Source of the DNA: Deltaproteobacteria bacterium
GTDB lineage: Bacteria; Desulfobacterota; Desulfarculia; Adiutricales; Adiutricaceae
NCBI GenBank assembly: GCA_031277995.1
Contig: JAITLH010000311.1
Location: 1 to 7,995 of the forward strand
Reading direction: 5' to 3'
DNA: 7,995 nucleotides
Every line of letters starts with the position of its first letter. The first letter of the stretch is position 1. The notes under the pieces were generated by a model, which was not told the DNA's origin, searched no databases, and saw nothing but the letters and a program-made list of their open reading frames with translations. Shown piece by piece: positions 1 through 3,794 of the stretch. The position numbers and the translations under genes are program-made.

Positions 1-635
1 AGCCCCACAGTCAGCTGAATGAAGGCCAATATCAAACCCACGTACATGACGGCGCAGTTTATAAAGTTAACCCAAGCAATTTCTTTCATGCCGGCCAAAA
101 TGACGTATAGGCAGCCCAAAACGCCGCCGATAATAGTCCCTTGGGTTATGGTTACCCCGGTAATGGTGGCAAAGACGATGCCCACGCCCTGGGATTCCAA
201 GGTTAAGATGGCCCAGACCATGCCTGACATGACGCAGCAAACTAAGAGCCTGGTTGACGGCCCAAATATTTTACTTAGCATCTCAGGCATAGTTGAGACG
301 TTGGCCCGGCGCACCCAATTGGCCGTGCATAGCGTAGCCACAACCAATAAGGAGACGTGAGCCAGCCCAAACCAGACGGCGATGGCGCCTAAGTTGTAAC
401 TCATCTCTAGTAAGCCAAAAATATGGGGCGCGCCCAAAACCGTCAGGGCCATGGTCACGGCGATGACGTACCAGGGGATGTTTCGCCCGGCCAGGATAAA
501 CTGGCCGCTTGAGGCTTGGGCTTGGGAGAGGAGCAATTTTTTTTGCTTGGCGTTTAAATACCAACCTATCCCAATTATAGTGACTAATTCATATATTAGC
601 ACCGCTACGGTTATATATAATTGAGTTGAATTCAT
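1..635 (-). CDS. Sodium:solute symporter (SSS family), N-terminal part, cut by window edge
   Basis: Minus-strand frame opening at ATG 635-633 and still open at base 1; 211 codons are visible (family members usually have about 450-550). The start is supported by TGAGG (complement of 641-645) five bases upstream. The product is very hydrophobic, with about six likely membrane segments (near residues 5-27, 52-75, 82-104, 126-150, 156-180, 186-208). The hallmark stretch runs from FILAGRNIPWYVIAVTMALT (residues 46-65) through LGAPHIFG to YNLGAIAVWFG (80-90); it matches the first conserved core of SSS permeases, where Ser/Thr residues and backbone help bind Na+. The segment GGVLGCLYVILAGMKEIAWVNF (170-191) matches the later conserved helix. 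Role: sodium-coupled uptake across the inner membrane. The substrate cannot be read from sequence; lying downstream of ring-reduction genes in the same direction suggests an aromatic or organic acid of this pathway (inference). Confidence 0.88.
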   Translation of the reverse strand, partial: MNSTQLYITVAVLIYELVTIIGIGWYLNAKQKKLLLSQAQASSGQFILAGRNIPWYVIAVTMALTVLGAPHIFGLLEMSYNLGAIAVWFGLAHVSLLVVATLCTANWVRRANVSTMPEMLSKIFGPSTRLLVCCVMSGMVWAILTLESQGVGIVFATITGVTITQGTIIGGVLGCLYVILAGMKEIAWVNFINCAVMYVGLILAFIQLTVG

Positions 636-646
636 ATAATCCTCAA

Positions 647-679
647 ACGGGTAAAAACATTATGGAAATTTTTACCCGT
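647..679 (-). promoter_or_regulatory. 11-bp perfect inverted repeat upstream of the symporter start
   Basis: ACGGGTAAAAA (647-657) and TTTTTACCCGT (669-679) are perfect complements separated by 11 nt. One base separates the repeat from the symporter Shine-Dalgarno (641-645). As DNA it could be a dimeric regulator operator; as RNA on the minus strand it would form a hairpin abutting the ribosome binding site. No T-tract follows on the minus strand, so it is not an intrinsic terminator. Confidence 0.55.
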
Positions 680-753
680 AGATTAACCTTGTTTCCCAAA
701 AATAAACCCGTCGGCGCCCGAACGCGATCCTCCATTTGGCCTGGAAAGGCTCC

Positions 754-800
754 GAATTGGCTTTGGCCAATTCTCCATATGGCCAATTCCCGAATTGGCC
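754..800 (-). repeat. Two tandem palindromic hairpins built from the same GAATTGGC half-site
   Basis: GAATTGGC (754-761) pairs with GCCAATTC (766-773) across 4 nt. GGCCAATTC (781-789) pairs with GAATTGGCC (792-800) across 2 nt. The four half-sites therefore occur in the order forward, reverse, reverse, forward within 47 bp. The array lies in the 188-bp gap between the hydrolase stop (824) and the symporter start (635). Neither hairpin is followed by a T-run, so an operator array or an mRNA-stability/processing element is more likely than a terminator. The rest of the gap (680-753 and 801-823) shows nothing I can name. Confidence 0.55.
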
Positions 801-823
801 TTGACGGGCAACGGCGACAAACG

Positions 824-1762
824 TTAGATGCAACCCCCGTAGTTGTAAGTCCTGGTCGGGACGTCGTTTAGGTCGGCTTTATCGATTTCGGCCACGGCCC
901 TAACCATGGCCCCGTCGCCAAGGTACCAACGCATGGGGAAGCAATAAAACCTAAAGCGTTTGCCCGAGACCTTGTCTAGATCGCCGCCCAGGTTTTCGAC
1001 CCCGACGATCCCATGGCCCAGCATCTGCTTGTGGCAGGGTTCCCAGGTGCCCCAACAGCCAATGGCCTCCAGATCGCCGAATTTCTCGTCGTATTTGGCT
1101 TGGCCGTGGATTTTGATGTAGAGTTCCTTGTCGAATTCGGCGTAGGCCTCTTCCCCGAATTTTTCAACGTATTCCTCGGTGACGGGCCGGCCCGAGGCGC
1201 CCAAAAGGTTCAAACGGGTCATGCCGTTATTGCCGATGGCCGTGTGCAGGGGATGATCCAGGGCCTGCATGTCCATGGCCACGCATTTTAGCTTATGCTT
1301 GACGAACCATTTGCCCGCCTCAACCCCGGTGCCGCAGGAATAATGGAAGTATTCCTTGGAGTCGTCGAATTTGCGATGCATGCCGGTATTTAAGCAAAGC
1401 ACCATGTTTTCCAACTCGGAGGGTTTGATCTTAATCTTTTCGCAGGCCGCCTCAAGGTGCTTGGGCACTATCAAGCCCCAGGGCTCGATATCGATTTCCA
1501 AACAGACCGCGTCCCCGGTATAGGCGTCCACGGGCATTTCGTGGGTATAGCGGGCCCTCTTGCCGTCGAACTCGATTTCCATGACGTGGCGCGGGGCGTC
1601 GCAATGCGTCCCGGTGTGCTGGACGCAGTCGACGCGCTGGGTTAAAACGCCGCCTTTGGCCATGCTGTGCATGTTATCGATGACGGGCTTGGCGAAATAA
1701 GGCCACCGGGGGATATCGGCGCTAAAAGGGTGCGAAAGATCGACAAAAACTTTTTCGCTCAT
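824..1762 (-). CDS. Cyclase-family (kynurenine formamidase-like) metal hydrolase; candidate dihydrophloroglucinol ring-opening enzyme
   Basis: 312 residues; ATG at 1762 with GGAG (complement of 1770-1773) seven bases upstream. The start has the family opening VDLSHPFSADIPRWP (residues 7-21). The signature HTGTHCDAPRH (49-59) supplies His49, His53, Asp55 and the likely catalytic His59. A later pair, His244 and Glu256 in HKQMLGHGIVGVENL, has the 12-residue spacing of the second metal-ligand pair in bacterial KynB, so a complete binuclear metal site is predicted. It is about 100 residues longer than KynB, the extra lying mostly between the two ligand groups. Known for the family (Pfam cyclase): hydrolysis of amides and of activated ring C-N or C-C bonds. 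Next to an SDR and a transhydroxylase, hydrolytic opening of dihydrophloroglucinol to 3-hydroxy-5-oxohexanoate fits well, but that substrate is inference. Alternatives: isatin-type or other cyclic-diketone hydrolases. No signal peptide is seen; likely cytoplasmic. Confidence 0.88.
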   Translation of the reverse strand: MSEKVFVDLSHPFSADIPRWPYFAKPVIDNMHSMAKGGVLTQRVDCVQHTGTHCDAPRHVMEIEFDGKRARYTHEMPVDAYTGDAVCLEIDIEPWGLIVPKHLEAACEKIKIKPSELENMVLCLNTGMHRKFDDSKEYFHYSCGTGVEAGKWFVKHKLKCVAMDMQALDHPLHTAIGNNGMTRLNLLGASGRPVTEEYVEKFGEEAYAEFDKELYIKIHGQAKYDEKFGDLEAIGCWGTWEPCHKQMLGHGIVGVENLGGDLDKVSGKRFRFYCFPMRWYLGDGAMVRAVAEIDKADLNDVPTRTYNYGGCI

Positions 1763-1916
1763 GTAAATTCTCCATACGTAAGGCTAGTAAAATGAGCCCC
1801 AAAGACCTGGAAGGCTCCCCATTGATGGTTATTGACTGGCCAACCAAGGGTTATTAAGATATTATCAAAAGACGTTCGACCTATAATCGGCGTACAATCG
1901 AAGGTTTGACCGGAGC

Positions 1917-1932
1917 GGGGGGGCGACCCCCC
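1917..1932 (-). other. G7/C6 hairpin just past the SDR stop codon
   Basis: A run of seven G (1917-1923) and a run of six C (1927-1932) face each other across CGA, within 10 bases of the SDR stop codon (1941-1939). Such a stem is very stable on either strand, but no T-tract follows on the minus strand, so a stabilising 3' structure or partial transcriptional barrier is more likely than a full terminator. The remaining gap up to the hydrolase gene (1763-1916) is AT-rich near 1855-1900; I found no promoter there with both boxes convincing. Confidence 0.4.
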
Positions 1933-1938
1933 GGCGGG

Positions 1939-2730
1939 TCAATTGCCCCAATAACCGCCCGTGGCGTCGTAGTTGCCGCCGGTCAAAAAATCGGAAGCCT
2001 TTGAGGCCAAAAACGCGTAGAGGCCCACGAAATCCTCGACCTCGCCCAAACGGCCGATGGGCAGCCTTTTGAGGAAGTTTTGATAAACGGCCGACTCCTT
2101 GTCAAACATCCATTCGGTCAAGTCGGAGCGAAAGACCGTGGGGTTAACGGAGTTGACGTTTATGCCGTGGGGAGCGAGATCGCAGGCCATCGATTGGACC
2201 ATCAGATCGCAGCCCCCTTTGGAGGCGCAGTACCCGGTATAGCCCTTCATGCCCATTTTGCTTCGGGCCGAGGAGGTGATTATTATTTTGCCGCCGGAAT
2301 TCTGCCTGACCATTTGGGCGGCGCTTAGCTTGGAGATTACGTAGACGCTTTTAAGATCGGCGTCCATGATGGCCTGCCACTCTTCGACGCTTTGCTCCAA
2401 AATGTCTTTGGGCTTATTAAAGCCATGGCAGACGGCCAGGACGTCGAGGCGGCCAAAGGTCGTCGCGGCGAATTCGACAATCCTTAGGGCGTCGGCCTCC
2501 GAGGCCGGATCGCCGGCCGCGAATTCGCAGGCGAGATTGCCCGAGGCCAACTCGTCTTTGACTTTGGCGAGTTTGTCGGCGTCGCGGCCGGTTAGGACAA
2601 CCTTCGCCCCCAAAATGGCGAAAGCCTTGGCCACCGCGCCGCCCAAAGCCCCGGTGGCCCCGGTTACCAAAGCCACTTTGTCTTGGACGCTGAACATTCG
2701 CTGAACGAATGAAGCTTCGACTTTGATCAT
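1939..2730 (-). CDS. SDR-family NADPH-dependent reductase; candidate phloroglucinol reductase
   Basis: 263 residues from ATG 2730-2728. The same frame extends upstream to 2826, but that would overlap the cupin gene; ATG 2730 has AAAGGA (complement of 2739-2744) eight bases upstream and gives the normal SDR length. Cofactor motif TGATGALG (residues 23-30) opens a Rossmann fold. VVLTGRD (44-50) places Arg49 after strand 2, typical of NADPH preference. Catalytic Ser154 (TSSARS), Tyr167 and Lys171 (YCASK) are present. Oddities: the usual NNAG motif is VCHG (100-103), and the position normally Asn of the catalytic tetrad is Asp125 (DADL). Phloroglucinol reductase is known to be an NADPH-dependent SDR, and the neighbouring transhydroxylase would supply phloroglucinol, so that role is favoured by context. 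Alternative: the later hydroxy-oxohexanoate dehydrogenase, or another ketone reductase. Ends with a typical SDR C-terminus, TGGNYDATGGY (250-260). Confidence 0.87.
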   Translation of the reverse strand: MIKVEASFVQRMFSVQDKVALVTGATGALGGAVAKAFAILGAKVVLTGRDADKLAKVKDELASGNLACEFAAGDPASEADALRIVEFAATTFGRLDVLAVCHGFNKPKDILEQSVEEWQAIMDADLKSVYVISKLSAAQMVRQNSGGKIIITSSARSKMGMKGYTGYCASKGGCDLMVQSMACDLAPHGINVNSVNPTVFRSDLTEWMFDKESAVYQNFLKRLPIGRLGEVEDFVGLYAFLASKASDFLTGGNYDATGGYWGN

Positions 2731-2738
2731 TGTCTGTT

Positions 2739-2744
2739 TCCTTT
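2739..2744 (-). promoter_or_regulatory. Ribosome binding site that fixes the SDR start
   Basis: On the minus strand this reads AAAGGA, eight bases before ATG 2730. It supports the 263-residue protein over the 295-residue version starting inside the cupin gene. Confidence 0.65.
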
Positions 2745-2748
2745 GCTT

Positions 2749-2785
2749 AGGGTTTAAAGGCCATTTTTTTTGGCCAAAAAACCCT
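2749..2785 (-). other. Intercistronic stem-loop between cupin and SDR genes
   Basis: AGGGTTT (2749-2755) pairs with AAACCCT (2779-2785). Inside it GGCCA (2759-2763) pairs with TGGCC (2771-2775) around a T-rich loop, with a small A/A internal loop between the stems. On the minus-strand transcript the stem begins inside the cupin stop codon (2786-2784) and ends five bases before the SDR Shine-Dalgarno. No T-run follows in that direction. It probably acts on mRNA processing or on relative translation of the two genes (inference). Confidence 0.45.
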
Positions 2786-3134
2786 ATTTCTTGTCCGGAT
2801 AGCTGATGGAAACCAGCAGCGTACAAGGAAAGTTGGATTGGTTGATCATGGATCGACCTTCATGGGGCGCCAAATACAACGAATCGCCCTCTTTGACGGT
2901 CACTTCCTTGTCCTTGGTCTTGACGGTAATTTCCCCCCGAAGGACGTAATAAACCTTTTCGGTGGGCGAGTTTTCATAGTCCCACTCGGCCCCGCCGCCC
3001 GGCAGGAAATGGGTCATGCCCACCCAGAATTTGGTCAAGCCGGATTCTTCGGCGCCTTGGAGCCTCAGCGAGATGGCCCCGAAATGGACGGGCGGATCGT
3101 AGGGCTTGACCTCGGAAATGCTTCTGACTATCAT
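2784..3134 (-). CDS. Small single-domain cupin protein with degenerate metal site
   Basis: 116 residues; ATG 3134-3132 with AGGAG (complement of 3143-3147) eight bases upstream; first gene of the minus-strand set. Double-stranded beta-helix signatures are visible: FLPGGGAEWDYENSPTEKVY (residues 43-62) followed by YVLRGEI corresponds to cupin motif 1, and EGDSLYLAPHEGRSMIN (82-98) to motif 2. The motif-1 metal ligands (HxH and Glu) fall on Glu50, Asp52 and Lys60, and the motif-2 His position is also not clearly His. A classical 3-His-1-Glu metal centre is therefore unlikely. Known roles of such small cupins include isomerases, ligand binders and accessory proteins in aromatic degradation clusters. 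The position at the head of the operon suggests a function tied to the pathway, but I cannot assign a reaction. Likely cytoplasmic; no signal peptide. Confidence 0.85.
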   Translation of the reverse strand: MIVRSISEVKPYDPPVHFGAISLRLQGAEESGLTKFWVGMTHFLPGGGAEWDYENSPTEKVYYVLRGEITVKTKDKEVTVKEGDSLYLAPHEGRSMINQSNFPCTLLVSISYPDKK

Positions 3135-3208
3135 TTAAACGACTCCTATTGTTCATCGAAATTAAAAATTTAAATGAAAAAATGATGTTATAATCCAATT
3201 AGCTTCGA

Positions 3209-3230
3209 TTAACGTTAAAAATAACGTTAA
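3209..3230. promoter_or_regulatory. TTAACGTTA inverted repeat in the cupin leader
   Basis: TTAACGTTA (3209-3217) and TAACGTTAA (3222-3230) are perfect inverted copies separated by AAAA; each arm also contains the palindrome AACGTT. It lies between the predicted sigma-54 start site (near 3278) and the cupin ATG (3134). It could be a downstream operator or a leader hairpin on the minus-strand transcript. Confidence 0.5.
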
Positions 3231-3288
3231 CTCCATGGCTTGGATTTAATCGCGGTTAAAATGTTTGACGATATCGTAAATCTCTTTT

Positions 3289-3304
3289 AGCAAAATCAAT
3301 GCCA
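3289..3304 (-). promoter_or_regulatory. Sigma-54 (-24/-12) promoter for the cupin-SDR-hydrolase genes
   Basis: On the minus strand this reads TGGCATTGATTTTGCT. It has the invariant GG and GC doublets exactly 10 nt apart and fits the TGGCAY-N5-TTGCW consensus; only the base after the Y (T instead of purine) deviates. Transcription would start near 3278, giving a leader of about 145 nt before the cupin ATG. It differs at one base from the promoter on the opposite strand at 3607-3622, which strengthens both calls. Expression would need an enhancer-binding ATPase, not encoded in the window. Confidence 0.72.
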
Positions 3305-3356
3305 CCGCCCGGCGGCGCCCTCGCGGCCGGCGGGGGCCGGTGGGGGCCTGGCCTAA

Positions 3357-3380
3357 CCTTTGGCCGAGCCTTTGGCCGGG
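3357..3380 (+). repeat. Tandem 12-bp repeat CCTTTGGCCGRG, two copies
   Basis: CCTTTGGCCGAG (3357-3368) is followed directly by CCTTTGGCCGGG (3369-3380), one mismatch. An inverted AAAGGCC follows at 3383-3389. The core word TTTGGCC is common across this DNA, including coding parts, so a binding-site role is only a possibility. Confidence 0.5.
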
Positions 3381-3381
3381 T

Positions 3382-3571
3382 CAAAGGCCGCGCCCTTTTG
3401 GGCGAGGCGGCCGGGGATCTGTCCGAAAATAAGACAGTGGCGACAACCCCCGCGAAAAACACTGTAAAGAAATCAGACACTTTTTTAACGAAAAGCCAAA
3501 GCCCCGGCCCTTTGGGGCAGGCCGGTTTTTGACCTTGGAACGCCAATAATTCATTGGCCAAAGGCCGCGCC
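3382..3571 (+). repeat. Direct repeat of a 13-bp word in the control region
   Basis: CAAAGGCCGCGCC occurs at 3382-3394 and again at 3559-3571, 177 bp apart, once near each divergent promoter side. It contains the inverted form of the CTTTGGCC word found just to the left. It may be a regulator-binding word or a remnant duplication. Confidence 0.45.
3504..3530 (+). terminator. Intrinsic-terminator-like hairpin inside the control region
   Basis: CCGGCC (3504-3509) pairs with GGCCGG (3520-3525) across 10 nt and is followed at once by five T (3526-3530), reading on the + strand. A competing stem GCCCC/GGGGC (3501-3505 with 3514-3518) overlaps it. No gene precedes it on that strand, so it may insulate the downstream sigma-54 promoter from read-through or end a short unannotated transcript. 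Confidence 0.5.
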
Positions 3572-3606
3572 TAGATTTTTAAACGCGTTCAATTACTTAA
3601 TACCAT

Positions 3607-3622
3607 TGGCATTGATATTGCT
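3607..3622 (+). promoter_or_regulatory. Sigma-54 (-24/-12) promoter for the transhydroxylase genes
   Basis: TGGCATTGATATTGCT matches the -24/-12 consensus with GG and GC exactly 10 nt apart, a preceding T, and only one deviating consensus base. The transcript would start near 3633 and carry a leader of about 160 nt before the large-subunit ATG (3795). It mirrors the minus-strand copy at 3289-3304, with 15 of 16 bases the same. This implies co-regulation of both arms of the cluster by one enhancer-binding protein. Confidence 0.75.
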
Positions 3623-3663
3623 TTATTGTTTAAAGAAAGCCCTTAATTTTTATTGACAAAAAA

Positions 3664-3767
3664 GCCGGCGACCAAGCTGGCCAGGACATAAACAGAGCGA
3701 AACGTTTTTTCGCCTTTTGGCCAATCGCCGCGGCCCCGGGGCCGCTTACGCGTTTGGCGGGCGTAAG
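3664..3767 (+). other. Four consecutive stem-loops in the large-subunit leader
   Basis: Within the predicted 5' leader: GCCGGC/GCTGGC (3664-3669 with 3676-3681, one G-U pair); GCGAAA/TTTCGC (3697-3702 with 3708-3713, then CTTTT); the 16-bp perfect palindrome GCGGCCCCGGGGCCGC (3730-3745); and CTTACGC/GCGTAAG (3745-3751 with 3761-3767). The last ends about 16 nt before the Shine-Dalgarno. The second resembles a weak terminator. The array may control RNA stability or translation; it matches no riboswitch class I can recognise. Confidence 0.45.
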
Positions 3768-3782
3768 GGGACCTGACTTACC

Positions 3783-3789
3783 GGTGGAG
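3783..3789 (+). promoter_or_regulatory. Ribosome binding site that supports the long large-subunit start
   Basis: GGTGGAG ends five bases before ATG 3795. This argues that the N-terminal extension of the large subunit is really translated; the internal Met codons near residues 148-163 have no comparable site. Confidence 0.7.
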
Positions 3790-3794
3790 TTTTT

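Larger units (their letters stand above)
3305..3606. promoter_or_regulatory. Central control region between the divergent promoters; no gene
   Basis: No credible coding sequence: the two open frames here (3256-3561 minus, 3299-3532 plus) are Pro/Arg/Gly-rich by-products of GC-rich DNA. The left part (3305-3415) is extremely GC-rich and full of overlapping palindromes. Near the midpoint between the two promoters (about 3455), ACAGTG (3434-3439) and CACTGT (3460-3465) form an inverted pair. They sit roughly 130-175 bp from each promoter, where upstream activator sites for sigma-54 promoters commonly lie. CTGTC (3419-3423) and GACAG (3433-3437) form a second, nested pair. Which of these, if any, is the activator site is not decidable by eye. 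Confidence 0.45.

Noticed and set aside
626..871. 81-codon plus-strand frame across the symporter-hydrolase gap
   Set aside because: Non-ATG start without ribosome binding site; crosses both inverted repeats and the end of the hydrolase gene.
2731..2826. Upstream extension of the SDR reading frame to 2826
   Set aside because: It overlaps the end of the cupin gene and the intercistronic hairpin, lacks SDR similarity, and the ATG at 2730 has its own ribosome binding site.
3189..3194. TATAAT on the plus strand as a sigma-70 -10 box
   Set aside because: No -35 box at the right distance and it would point toward the control region without a gene directly after it.
3299..3532. Plus-strand open frame of 77 codons in the divergent region
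   Set aside because: Low-complexity product from GC-rich repeats, no ribosome binding site, overlaps the terminator-like hairpin.
3256..3561. Minus-strand open frame of 101 codons in the divergent region
   Set aside because: It begins at a TTG without a convincing ribosome binding site, spans the minus-strand sigma-54 promoter, and its product is a Pro/Arg/Gly-rich composition artefact.
3653..3658. TTGACA as a sigma-70 -35 box for the large subunit
   Set aside because: The bases 16-18 nt downstream are GC-rich and do not resemble a -10 box; the sigma-54 site just upstream is far better.
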